A stretch of 64,000 nt of DNA from CBDCIS01 sp965217565. GTDB lineage: Bacteria > Chloroflexota > Dehalococcoidia > Lucifugimonadales > CATOSD01. The stretch's first letter is position 1, and each line of letters begins with the position of its first letter. A program made the translations under genes and the position numbers. The stretch covers positions 248,001 through 312,000 of the forward strand of contig CBDCIS010000006.1 in the NCBI GenBank assembly GCA_965217565.1, written 5' to 3'. Positions 16,323 through 23,858 of this stretch are shown here, one piece after another. The notes beneath the pieces were generated by a model. It worked only from the letters and a program-made list of their open reading frames with translations, was not told where the DNA came from and made no database searches.

Positions 16323-17881
16323 AGCGGAATGCTCCCATGCTTTTTGAACGGCAGGGCCTCGCGCTTGGTAGCCAACATCTCCAGCGCGCGGACTATCCTC
16401 GGCCTGGTCTCCGCCGGATCGATCACATCGTCGATCATACCGCGGCTGGCGGCGATGTACGGGTTCATCAGCCGCTCGTCGTAGTCCCTGATAAGCTCGG
16501 CGCGCAGCTCCTCGCGGCGGTCAGAGGCGTTGAGTTCTCCCCTATATACGATGTTCACCGCGCCGTCCGCGCCCATTACGGCGATCTGACCCGTTGGCCA
16601 GGCGAAGTTGACGTCTCCCTCCAGGTTCTTGCTGCTCATCACGATATACGCGCCACCGTAGGCCTTGCGCGTTATCAGGCTTACCTTGGGGACCGTCGCC
16701 TCCGCGTAGGCGAAGATTAGCTTCGCGCCGTGCCTTATGATGCCGCCGTGCTCCTGCGTGGTTCCGGGCATGAATCCGGGCACGTCGATAAAGGTGACCA
16801 GTGGAAAGTCGAAGGCGTCACAGAAGCGCACGAACCTAGCCGCCTTTACCGACGAGTCTATGTCCAGCACGCCGGCCAAGTAGTAGGGCTGGTTGGCGAC
16901 GACGCCAACCGGCCTGCCGTTTATCCTGGCGAAGCCGACGACCACGCTGCCCGCGAACCGCTCGTGCACCTGCATGAAGTCGCCGTCATCGACCACGCGG
17001 CCAATCACCTCCAGCATGTCGTAGGGCTGGTTGGGGTTGTCAGGCATGAGCGCGGCAAGCCCTTCGTCGGGGGCGTCCACGTCGTCGCGGGGCGGCAGAC
17101 GCGGCGGCTCCTCCATGTTGTTCTGGGGCATGAAGCCGAGCAGCCGGCGAATCTGCGTGAAGCACTCGGCTTCCGAGTCGATGGCGAAGTGGGCCACGCC
17201 GCTCTTGGCCGAATGGCTGGCCGCGCCGCCGAGCTCCTCGTGGGTGACGACCTCACCGGTGACGGAGGTTATGACGTCGGGGCCGGTGATGTACATCTGG
17301 CCTACGCCGTTCACCATGAATACGAAGTCGGTGAGTGCGGGGGAGTAGGTCGCTCCGCCCGCCGCAGGGCCTAGAATCACTGAAAGCTGGGGAATGACGC
17401 CCGAGGCCCTCACGTTGCGATGAAAGATGGAGCTATAGCCCGCGAGGCTGTCCACCCCCTCCTGGATTCGCGCTCCGCCGGAGTCGATAAGCCCCACGAT
17501 GGGCGCGCCGGTGGACATGGCGAGGTCCATTACCTTGCAGACCTTTTGGGACACGGCCTCGGAGAGCGAGCCGCCCAGGATGCTGAAGTCCTGGGAATAG
17601 ACGAAGATGAGCCGGCCGTTTACCTTGCCGAACCCAGTGACGACAGCGTCACCGAGGTACTTCTGCTTGTCCAGCCCGAACTCAGTCGCCCTGTGGAGAA
17701 CGAAAGCGTCGAGCTCTTCGAAGGTCCCCTCGTCGAGAAGCAGGTCGATGCGCTCGCGCGCAGTTAGCTTGCCGCGCCTGTGCTGAGCCTCGATGCGACG
17801 GGAGCCGCCGCCAAGCAACGCCTCGCTTCGCTTCTGCCGTAGCTCCTCTCGATTCTCGTCGACAATGCGGCGCACAACCAT
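16319..17881 (-). CDS. mmdA: Acyl-CoA carboxylase carboxyltransferase subunit (methylmalonyl-CoA carboxyltransferase 12S type)
   Basis: 520 residues with the double crotonase fold of biotin-dependent carboxyltransferases. The N-terminal half has RRIEAQHRRGKLTARERIDLL then SGGARIQEGVDSLAGY and the oxyanion GPAAGGATYSPAL. The C-terminal half has FIDVPGFMPGTTQEHGGIIRHGAK and RKAYGGAYIVMSSK. It transfers carboxyl groups between biotin and propionyl/methylmalonyl-CoA or another acyl-CoA. It is first in a minus-strand run with a small subunit and the biotin-bearing OadA-like protein, the composition of a 12S/5S/1.3S transcarboxylase. Confidence 0.9.
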   Translation of the reverse strand: MVVRRIVDENREELRQKRSEALLGGGSRRIEAQHRRGKLTARERIDLLLDEGTFEELDAFVLHRATEFGLDKQKYLGDAVVTGFGKVNGRLIFVYSQDFSILGGSLSEAVSQKVCKVMDLAMSTGAPIVGLIDSGGARIQEGVDSLAGYSSIFHRNVRASGVIPQLSVILGPAAGGATYSPALTDFVFMVNGVGQMYITGPDVITSVTGEVVTHEELGGAASHSAKSGVAHFAIDSEAECFTQIRRLLGFMPQNNMEEPPRLPPRDDVDAPDEGLAALMPDNPNQPYDMLEVIGRVVDDGDFMQVHERFAGSVVVGFARINGRPVGVVANQPYYLAGVLDIDSSVKAARFVRFCDAFDFPLVTFIDVPGFMPGTTQEHGGIIRHGAKLIFAYAEATVPKVSLITRKAYGGAYIVMSSKNLEGDVNFAWPTGQIAVMGADGAVNIVYRGELNASDRREELRAELIRDYDERLMNPYIAASRGMIDDVIDPAETRPRIVRALEMLATKREALPFKKHGSIPL

Positions 17882-17982
17882 GATTCGATATAAGTCACCA
17901 TAGGTGGAATTGTGTAAATCAGACCCTACCAGATAATCCTACACGCCGCAAGACCCGCAATACGGGGCGAAACCCGCTTCCT

Positions 17983-18165
17983 CTACACCCTCAGTTCGGG
18001 CGGCAGCATGTTGGGGATGGTATCCTCTATCGGAAACGTCTCATCGCACGAGGCGCAGTGCAGGCTTCCCTCTACGATTTCATCGTCCTCTTGCTTATCG
18101 ACCGCGAGGGTCAGTGACCCCTTGCACAGAGGACACGCCAGTATGTCCATCAACTCAGGCTTCAC
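17983..18165 (-). CDS. Trm112-family zinc-binding protein
   Basis: 60 residues. ACPLCKGSLTL and LHCASCDETFPIEDTIPNML give the two CX2C pairs and the PI..xIPxML tail of the Trm112p/UPF0434 family. Bacterial members are small zinc-ribbon proteins, sometimes partners of methyltransferases. A SAM methyltransferase gene lies 95 bp upstream in the same orientation, which suggests but does not prove a partnership. Confidence 0.85.
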   Translation of the reverse strand: MKPELMDILACPLCKGSLTLAVDKQEDDEIVEGSLHCASCDETFPIEDTIPNMLPPELRV

Positions 18166-18199
18166 GAGCTTCTACCTCCGACACATGGGGATGCTTCGA

Positions 18200-18240
18200 C
18201 TTTCCCTTCCCTCGACAGGAGGGGGTTAGGGGGTGGGTGA
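18200..18240. repeat. Palindromic intergenic repeat
   Basis: TTCCCTCGACAGGAGGGGGT followed by TAGGGGGTGGGTGA is another member of the GC-rich hairpin family, between the methyltransferase and Trm112 genes. Confidence 0.45.
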
Positions 18241-18260
18241 CGGGGAACGGGACATCTCGT

Positions 18261-19007
18261 CTAGCGTTTGCGGCCCATTATGCGAATCTGCGACGTGGCG
18301 AAGTACCAGTTGCCATCTTCGTCCTGCCCAATATCCAACTGGCGGCTCACCGATTCGGGCGGATTCTGGATGAGGGAGTAGATTCGGGCGCGATTCTCCG
18401 GAGGGGTGTCGGCGCGGTCCATCCAGCCCTCGAGCGACCTCATGCGGCCGTGCGTCACGTGCACCTCCGTCACCTCCAGGCCGGCGTCCTTGTAGGCCGC
18501 GTTCCACTCGGTATAGCTGTGATTGCAGACGTGGCTGGAGTCTCTCAGGCGTTCGAGTTCGTCAACATAGGCTTGCGCCTCGGCGTCCTCAGGGCCCATG
18601 CTGTCGGCTATGAGCACCCTGCCGCCCGGCTTGCACACGCGGGCCATCTCTCGCACGGCGGGCGCGTGGTCGGGAAAGTGCGCGGCAGCCAGGCGAGAGG
18701 TTACGAGATCGAAGGTGTCGTTCTGAAAGGGAATCGCCATGGCGTCCACGCCAATTCGCCAGAGGTTGGAGACGCCCTTTTCCTGCATCACGAGAGGAAT
18801 CTCGCGCAGCATGAGCATCGCCAGGTCGCTTGCCACGACGTGGCGCACGTGAGGGGCGAGGGCGCAGGCCAGGTGGCCCGGCCCCGTGCCGACGTCCAGC
18901 ACGAGCTCGTCGCCGTGCAGGGCCGCCATGCGCGCAAGCTGATCCAGCGCCTCCTCGTTCCCGTGGCTCTCGCGGTACCGCCCCGCGCGAGTTCCGAAAT
19001 AGTCCAT
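18261..19007 (-). CDS. Class I SAM-dependent methyltransferase (UbiE/Methyltransf_11-like)
   Basis: 248 residues from ATG 19007. Motif I is VLDVGTGPGHLACALAPH, followed by VVASDLAMLMLREI (motif II acid), NDTFDLVTSRLAAAHFPD (motif IV) and CKPGGRVLIADSMGP (post-motif). This is a soluble methyltransferase of the small-molecule type; the substrate is unknown. The first ~80 codons and ~50 bp upstream are duplicated at 23239-23531. Trm112 lies just downstream. Confidence 0.85.
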   Translation of the reverse strand: MDYFGTRAGRYRESHGNEEALDQLARMAALHGDELVLDVGTGPGHLACALAPHVRHVVASDLAMLMLREIPLVMQEKGVSNLWRIGVDAMAIPFQNDTFDLVTSRLAAAHFPDHAPAVREMARVCKPGGRVLIADSMGPEDAEAQAYVDELERLRDSSHVCNHSYTEWNAAYKDAGLEVTEVHVTHGRMRSLEGWMDRADTPPENRARIYSLIQNPPESVSRQLDIGQDEDGNWYFATSQIRIMGRKR

Positions 19008-19149
19008 AGACGCCAGTTGGCGGGGCGTCCCGCCAGCCTCCCGTTGTAGCACCACGACGAAAACCTCACTTCTGCCGCGATTGCCGTTCCCAAAAAGCAG
19101 CGCACACAACGCGCCGCAACGCAAACGATAGCACCGCAGGGAGTATGCG

Positions 19150-19932
19150 TCAAACGCGGGGAGGGGCTGCGCCGGCGGCCACGGAGGCCGCCGCGATCGG
19201 CTGGTACTGCTCCAGGTCTCGCATCGGATTGAACCCCTCTGGCAGACGTCCGATGAAATCCAACAGCAGGCGGTGACTCAACGGGGCACCGTGATTCACT
19301 TGGGCTACCTTCACACTGACATCGACAACCATCCAGGCGTTGTCCTTGTGCATACCGTCAACGAGGTATCGAGGCAGCCAGCCAAGCATGTGGTAGTCGT
19401 GCGTGTAAACCAGGATGCCATGAGTGGCAACCGGATTGTTCAGTTCGAACGCGAGCCGGAGCTCGTCTCCAACTTCGAGTTTCTCAGAAGCCTCTACTCC
19501 ATTCGGGTTGGTGTGGCGAAGTCCGTGCAATACAAACTGCGCCTGAAATCTGCCGTCCGCATCGGGCCTGATTGCTGGAAACGTTTCAAACCTGTCGGAT
19601 TGAATGCGCCCTCCCGACAGGGAGAGTTCAGTGACCGCGTCCCAATCATTCACGCCGATACCCAATTGGCGAAGATACTCAGGGCGATCCGGGCGGCTGG
19701 GGTTCATTAGCCTATATCGGAACGCCGGGAAGAGTTCGCTTGCCCTGTACTGCACGTCCAGCTTGGGGAACCCGGGAATCTCCACGAATCTGGCGGACTC
19801 TTTTGCTTGTTCGGCTCCCCTGACGTATGCGAATTCGTACTTCTTCCGCTCAACCTCATTTTGAGTGAGTCGCCCCACGGGGAACCAGCGTCGGCTCCGC
19901 TCATCTTGCCATGCGAGGAAAAGTGTAGTCAT
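19150..19932 (-). CDS. HIRAN-domain protein paired with a HipA-like kinase
   Basis: 260 residues. The N-terminal part (LFLAWQDERSRRWFPVGRL, then FAYVRGAEQAKESARF and ELFPAFRYRLM) resembles the N-terminal subdomain of HipA-type proteins. The C-terminal part (~150-215: HTNPNGVEASEKLEVGDELR, GILVYTHDYHMLGWLPRYLV) looks like a HIRAN domain, a DNA-binding fold associated with repair and restriction enzymes. Its ATG overlaps the stop of the upstream HipA-like gene by 4 nt (19929-19932), so they form a two-gene unit. A short Ala-rich tail ends the protein. This looks like a split HipA system with a HIRAN DNA-binding module. Confidence 0.72.
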   Translation of the reverse strand: MTTLFLAWQDERSRRWFPVGRLTQNEVERKKYEFAYVRGAEQAKESARFVEIPGFPKLDVQYRASELFPAFRYRLMNPSRPDRPEYLRQLGIGVNDWDAVTELSLSGGRIQSDRFETFPAIRPDADGRFQAQFVLHGLRHTNPNGVEASEKLEVGDELRLAFELNNPVATHGILVYTHDYHMLGWLPRYLVDGMHKDNAWMVVDVSVKVAQVNHGAPLSHRLLLDFIGRLPEGFNPMRDLEQYQPIAAASVAAGAAPPRV

Positions 19933-20930
19933 CGGACGCTCCGTAACAGCTCGGTTCTGCTGGCGATTATCACTTCGTAGGCGAATTCTTTGGCGAGATC
20001 GGACATGAAGTAGGGCGGGACTTTGTCGATTGCTGTTCGTATGTCATTGTCCGATAAATCAGCGATTCTGTCTAACGTCCTACTGGTGAAACCAGGCTGC
20101 CACCGACTCAGCAACTGAGCAAGGCGTAAGGGTGAGGGGGCGCGTTGATGCCTGCTATTGACGAAGACACCTCCCCTTCCGCGTCGCAGATAGTCCAGCA
20201 CTCCATTGGAAGCCAGGATCCGGCGGCGTCTATCATCGGTCAGTTCCCGGCCCAACGAAGAAGCGTGGTCGAATGACGGCGAAACATCGTACTGGCGGTC
20301 GCTGTCACCGTGCATGATAACGTTGAACATCATCCAGTTTTCGTGATGTCTATCCATGTTTGCGATGAGGCCGTCCAGCAGAGCGTATGAAGCCAGGTGT
20401 TCCAGAACCTCTTTCCATAGCGGCATGGGATTCGAGCTGTCGATGGACATAAGATGGGATAGCGCGAAGACTATGTTCTTGACATTGTGTTCTCGGTGGC
20501 CAAACCTCAACTCAGTGTCGTAGTCCTCTATGTACATCTCCAGAATTTGCCACCCATGAAAGAACTCGTACTCCATCTCTGCGGGGTCATACGACTCGAA
20601 AGCGGCTGGCACGAACGACTTGCAGATAGTGCCTTGTTGCCCCAGATACGCATCCCACTGCGCTATTCGAGCTGGCGTCTTTCCCGCTATGCCCGGATAC
20701 TCAACAAAACGCGCCAATTCAACCCGCGCGCAATTCACGCCTATGAGATTGCCGATTTCCGACGCTATCTTTTCCGCCCAGTGTTCTCCCGTTTCGAGCC
20801 TGGGGAACTTCAACAGCCACCGCCCTTCTTCTCCTTCGACTGGTAGCCAGAACTTTGCCCTGCTCCCCCTGGCTTCCAGTTCATAAGGTGGCACCGGCAC
20901 AGAGAAAACAGGGTAGTATTCTTGCGTCAA
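19929..20930 (-). CDS. HipA-like protein kinase
   Basis: 333 residues from TTG 20930. Kinase signatures are LLKFPR (Lys41, ATP-binding), TGEHWAEKIASEIGNLIGV (the HipA acidic helix), the catalytic loop ANMDRHHENWM (~190-200, Asp193) and the metal-binding SFDHASSLGREL (~219-230). HipA toxins phosphorylate glutamyl-tRNA synthetase or other targets. Here the usual HipA N1 domain is absent and is apparently encoded by the downstream HIRAN gene. No HipB-like HTH antitoxin lies next to it. The substrate is unknown. The gene may act as an anti-phage kinase rather than a classical persister toxin. Confidence 0.8.
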   Translation of the reverse strand: MTQEYYPVFSVPVPPYELEARGSRAKFWLPVEGEEGRWLLKFPRLETGEHWAEKIASEIGNLIGVNCARVELARFVEYPGIAGKTPARIAQWDAYLGQQGTICKSFVPAAFESYDPAEMEYEFFHGWQILEMYIEDYDTELRFGHREHNVKNIVFALSHLMSIDSSNPMPLWKEVLEHLASYALLDGLIANMDRHHENWMMFNVIMHGDSDRQYDVSPSFDHASSLGRELTDDRRRRILASNGVLDYLRRGRGGVFVNSRHQRAPSPLRLAQLLSRWQPGFTSRTLDRIADLSDNDIRTAIDKVPPYFMSDLAKEFAYEVIIASRTELLRSVR

Positions 20931-21011
20931 GGCTTCTGCACCAGTCCTAACCGTTGATTGGCTGCCCCATCAGCTTGCCACGAGAGTCGGCGGCGGCGTC
21001 CGCGCTTATGA

Positions 21012-21854
21012 TTACCACTTCGTGAGGATGTGGTTCGCGATCTTGACGGCAATGTCAGCCCCGCGGGGGTTACTTGCCGCGAAGAAAAGTTCGAAAAGAG
21101 GCGCGTTAGTAGAATTGACCAGTGTTCGCGGACTTGGGGCAACCCTCGAAAACACCGACTCGAGACGCTCTCGATAGCGCGTCGCGATCTGTTCGCTGCC
21201 CTGATGCCGTACAAGTTGCGGCTCATCTCCTAACATCGACAACTGGCGCGAGGGTTGATAGAAGTCTGCCCAGTGTGAGCGGTCACCAAAAATCTTGTCA
21301 AGCTTCCGTTTCCACTCCTCAGGCGGTTCTCCTTGCCTAGGCATCATGCGGGCAATGGCGCTGAGCGGAAACAGAATCCAACAGTCAATCTTCTGAGTCT
21401 TGGCCAATGCCTCAACTGTTTCCCACGATACCTCAGTGGCATAGGGGTCAAGAAAAACCACCGCTCTATCTCGATTGCTTAGGCTATCGCAGACCCATGG
21501 GAGAGCAACGTTGGCATCGGAGTTCACTATCTCAATGTTTCGGTCTGGAAACTCCTTTTTAATCGCTTCAAGGCGCGCGCTCCGCTTCTGCTCCTTCTCT
21601 ATCAGCACTAGGCGATCGAATTGCTTGTCAGAGACGCCCAGGGCGATTCTCGCAGAACCATCGTGTAGTTCTCTGAACTCTCCGTACACATTTCCCTGAT
21701 ACTCTGAGTTGGGTTGCCATGTGCCTTCCCCGGCAAAGGCATCGACGTACACCAGGCTAAAGAGTCGATTCTTTAGGGCAGTAGTGTATGCATCCAGGTA
21801 CCTGCGAAGTATCTCGAGCTTTTGCTCCGTCCAAGGGCCTCCGAAAGTAGCCAT
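21012..21854 (-). CDS. tcmP: Three-Cys-motif partner protein TcmP
   Basis: 280 residues. GPWTEQKLEILRRYLDAYTT and SLVYVDAFAGEGTW match the start of the TcmP family, and VVFLDPYATEVSWETVEALA is its conserved acidic motif. The fold has a methyltransferase-like Rossmann appearance (motif I DAFAGEG). The family is named for its association with three-Cys-motif (Gp37/Gp68-like) proteins, exactly the gene that lies 6 bp upstream. The biochemical function is unknown. A role in nucleic-acid modification or phage defence is an inference from genomic context. Confidence 0.85.
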   Translation of the reverse strand: MATFGGPWTEQKLEILRRYLDAYTTALKNRLFSLVYVDAFAGEGTWQPNSEYQGNVYGEFRELHDGSARIALGVSDKQFDRLVLIEKEQKRSARLEAIKKEFPDRNIEIVNSDANVALPWVCDSLSNRDRAVVFLDPYATEVSWETVEALAKTQKIDCWILFPLSAIARMMPRQGEPPEEWKRKLDKIFGDRSHWADFYQPSRQLSMLGDEPQLVRHQGSEQIATRYRERLESVFSRVAPSPRTLVNSTNAPLFELFFAASNPRGADIAVKIANHILTKW

Positions 21855-21860
21855 AGCCTT

Positions 21861-22613
21861 CTACGCAACTCCAGGCATTTGCCGCCAGTGACCGCCGTCT
21901 ATGATCGCGTCGTCTCCGCTGCGCTTGCCTCTACTTCCGCCCAACTGCTTGAGGAAGAACGGCACACCTGCTCTTAGCGTCTGGTCGCGCAGCTCGCGTA
22001 CCCAGTCCAGTTCCATGGCGCGCGCCCTGGGACCGCTTTCGCCGCCGGCGATCACCCAGTGCAATTCGCCGCTGCCGAGCCACTCCGACAGATCGACCCG
22101 GCCCAGCAGCGGTTCGGCGGACACGAAGCGCACCGGCGCGGGCAGGCGCGCCAGCACCGTGAGCCTCGGCGCGTACTTCTGGCTTTCTACCGACGTGCCC
22201 ATCCAGATGTTGGGCGGCCAGCCATCGGGAAACCTCTCCTCGTATCTACTCCACCAACCCACTGCCCTTCCAGGCCGCTTAGTGAGGACTTGGAACACGT
22301 GGCCCCTCGTGGACGCGGCCTCTCGCATTACCTCGAACATCTGGAAGACGAACTCATAGGGAACCCTGGGATGGAATACGTCGGACATGCTGTTGACGAA
22401 CACTCGCCTGGGCCTGTTCCATGTCAGCGGGACAGCCAGACGGTCGTGCATCAACTCCACCACGTCGGGCGAGGCGGCGTAGCCGGGAACCTTCATCGCC
22501 CGGAGACGCGGATACATGGCGAACATGTAGCAGTTATCGCAGCCCGGCGACACGCGAGAACAGCCCGTCACCGGATTCCACGTCTCGTCAGTCCATTCGA
22601 TAGTAGATGGCAT
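21861..22613 (-). CDS. Phage Gp37/Gp68 family (DUF5131) three-Cys-motif protein
   Basis: 250 residues. The N-terminus EWTDETWNPVTGCSRVSPGC then DNCY gives Cys18, Cys25 and Cys28 (CX6CX2C), and is diagnostic of the Gp37/Gp68 family, which looks like an iron-sulphur/radical-SAM-type protein. Further conserved blocks are RVFVNSMSDVFHP, VFQVLTKRPGRA, WMGTSVESQKYA, RFVSAEPLLGRVDLS and VIAGGESGPRARAM. Its stop is 6 bp before the tcmP start, so the two are one transcription unit. The role is unknown; the family is found on phages, plasmids and genomic islands. Confidence 0.87.
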   Translation of the reverse strand: MPSTIEWTDETWNPVTGCSRVSPGCDNCYMFAMYPRLRAMKVPGYAASPDVVELMHDRLAVPLTWNRPRRVFVNSMSDVFHPRVPYEFVFQMFEVMREAASTRGHVFQVLTKRPGRAVGWWSRYEERFPDGWPPNIWMGTSVESQKYAPRLTVLARLPAPVRFVSAEPLLGRVDLSEWLGSGELHWVIAGGESGPRARAMELDWVRELRDQTLRAGVPFFLKQLGGSRGKRSGDDAIIDGGHWRQMPGVA

Positions 22614-22662
22614 GGTTGCCCCATCCTCAGACGTAAGTACGCCGCAAACGATTCAACTTGGC

Positions 22663-22797
22663 CTTAGAAACTATCTCAAAAGCGCCGTCTTTCCCGCGAA
22701 AGCGGGAACCCATCGCAATGGCTCGCCGCTCGGCAATCCACGTGCGTTGGGATGCGAAACTTTGATGCTCCAGAGTAGTTTTGAGATAGTCACTTAG
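22663..22797. mobile_element. MITE-like element with ~19-bp terminal inverted repeats (TGACTATCTC family)
   Basis: Left end CTTAGAAACTATCTCAAAA (22663-22681) and right end TTTTGAGATAGTCACTTAG (22779-22797) are inverted copies with about three mismatches, giving a 135-bp element. The inside holds TTCCCGCGAAAGCGGGAA and ATGGCTCGCCGCTCGGCAAT, also found at 24097-24151 and, truncated, at 10577-10651. It has no coding capacity, as expected of a non-autonomous element. Confidence 0.65.
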
Positions 22798-22849
22798 AAC
22801 ACATATACTAGCATGGTCACCGTGTGCGGTCAATAGAAATTGTGCCGGG

Positions 22850-22975
22850 GTAACTGTTCACGTTTGATGGGAGGTCCGCCCATTGTCCCCCTCCCTCGAC
22901 GGGAGGGGGTTAGGGGGTGGGTGATCGTAGCCCGTGGCAAATCCGTTCACTTTCCCCTCAAGTCTGAACAGTTAC
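22850..22975. mobile_element. MITE-like element with GTAACTGTTCA terminal inverted repeats (copy 1)
   Basis: GTAACTGTTCA at 22850-22860 and TGAACAGTTAC at 22965-22975 are perfect 11-bp inverted repeats around 104 bp that include the GC-rich hairpin (CCCCCTCCCTCGACGGGAGG). Closely related elements are at 40827-40950 and, inverted, at 47839-47963. No ORF is present. Confidence 0.7.
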
Positions 22976-22995
22976 GTGCCGGGTCCAGGGCCTTT
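22976..22995 (+). repeat. 20-bp direct repeat, copy 1 (possible IS end)
   Basis: GTGCCGGGTCCAGGGCCTTT occurs here and again at 23938-23957 in the same orientation. The pair flanks the transposase remnant, the methyltransferase duplication and hicBA. This copy lies 3 bp beyond the transposase stop, where an insertion-sequence end would be expected. Confidence 0.55.
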
Positions 22996-22998
22996 CGA

Positions 22999-23238
22999 TT
23001 ATTGCCATGGACACAATCCGAGCATTCTGAGAGCGCCGTTGGTCTGCCATCCAATGTTCCTGATAGCAGACCCTATGTTGGTAGCGCCAAACAATCTGAG
23101 GATGCTGATCACCACGTTTATCAGAGCTCCCATCACCTGCGGAACTGAGTCAATCCGTACCTGAGACCCGTCCTCCCCCATTGTCACGTCTCTCACATAG
23201 TGCAGACCATTCTCTATTCTCCAGTGGCCGCGTATGGA
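22999..23238 (-). pseudogene. ISAs1-family transposase, C-terminal remnant
   Basis: About 79 codons to the stop. RGHWRIENGLHYVRDVTMGE is the characteristic C-terminal catalytic segment of ISAs1 (DDE) transposases, followed by SQVRIDSVPQVMGALINVV and a typical C-terminus. The upstream part is replaced in frame by a methyltransferase fragment at 23239. No complete transposase is present, so the element cannot move on its own. Confidence 0.8.
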
Positions 23239-23531
23239 GTTGGAGACGCCCTTCTCCTGCATCACGAGGGGAATCTCGCGCAGCATGAGCATCGCCAGGT
23301 CGCTCGCCACAACGTGGCGCGCGTGAGGGGCAAGGGCGCAGGCCAAGTGGCCCGGCCCCGTGCCGACGTCCAAGACGAACTCGTCGCCGCGCAGGCCCGC
23401 CATTCGCGCAAGCTGCGCCAGCGCCTCCTCGTTCCCGTGGCTCTGACGGTACCGTCCCGCGCGAGTCCCGAAATAGTCCATAGACGCCAGTTGGCGGGGC
23501 GTCCCGCCAGCCTCCCGTTGTAGCGCCACGA
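23239..23531 (-). pseudogene. Duplicated 5' part of the SAM methyltransferase gene
   Basis: These 293 bp match 18765-19057 base for base over equal length, at roughly 92% identity by eye. They encode MDYFGTRAGRYRQSHGNEEA and the motif I region, up to PLVMQEKGVSN. Downstream the frame continues into the transposase remnant and upstream into HicA, giving one 218-codon chimeric open frame. Motif IV and the rest of the methyltransferase are missing, so it cannot be an active enzyme. Confidence 0.8.
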
Positions 23532-23655
23532 GTTGGGCGAAGGGGTCTTCCCGACGCAAGATAATATGACTGCCTCGCTGTCGAATGAGGCGAAACCCGA
23601 CTCTGCCCAAAGCCCTCACACACTCCCTGCCGGAAATGCGGGGTAATCGGCTCAT
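23527..23655 (-). pseudogene. hicA: HicA toxin, 3'-truncated
   Basis: The first ~43 residues (PRISGRECVRALGRVGF, then RQRGSHIILRREDP) carry the HicA dsRBD-like start, including the catalytic-type GSHII histidine. The normal C-terminal third is replaced by the methyltransferase fragment. The ATG overlaps the hicB stop by 4 nt (23652-23655), the usual coupled hicBA arrangement. The fusion leaves the reading frame open, so a chimeric protein with the catalytic histidine could still be made; activity is doubtful. Confidence 0.78.
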
Positions 23656-23858
23656 ACGGCCAGCACCAACGTCTCAAAGCGTTCCTCGGGAACCGGCAGG
23701 CCATCGTCCTCGAGGGCGGCGATGTATTCCCCTATCGCCTCCCTGATGTTGGCAATTGCCGCCTGCTTGGTCTCGCCCTGGCTGATACATCCAGCCAGGC
23801 TGGGACATTCGACAACCCAATAGCCGTCTTCACCCGGATAGAGAACCACTTGTCGCAT
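23652..23858 (-). CDS. hicB: HicB-family antitoxin
   Basis: 68 residues. VVLYPGEDGYWVVECPSLAG is the HicB partial RNase-H-like fold, followed by the conserved CISQGETKQAAIANIREAI and YIAALEDDGLPVPE. No separate DNA-binding domain is attached, as in the short HicB class. It neutralises HicA by binding it. The gene appears intact, whereas the adjacent hicA is cut. Confidence 0.87.
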   Translation of the reverse strand: MRQVVLYPGEDGYWVVECPSLAGCISQGETKQAAIANIREAIGEYIAALEDDGLPVPEERFETLVLAV

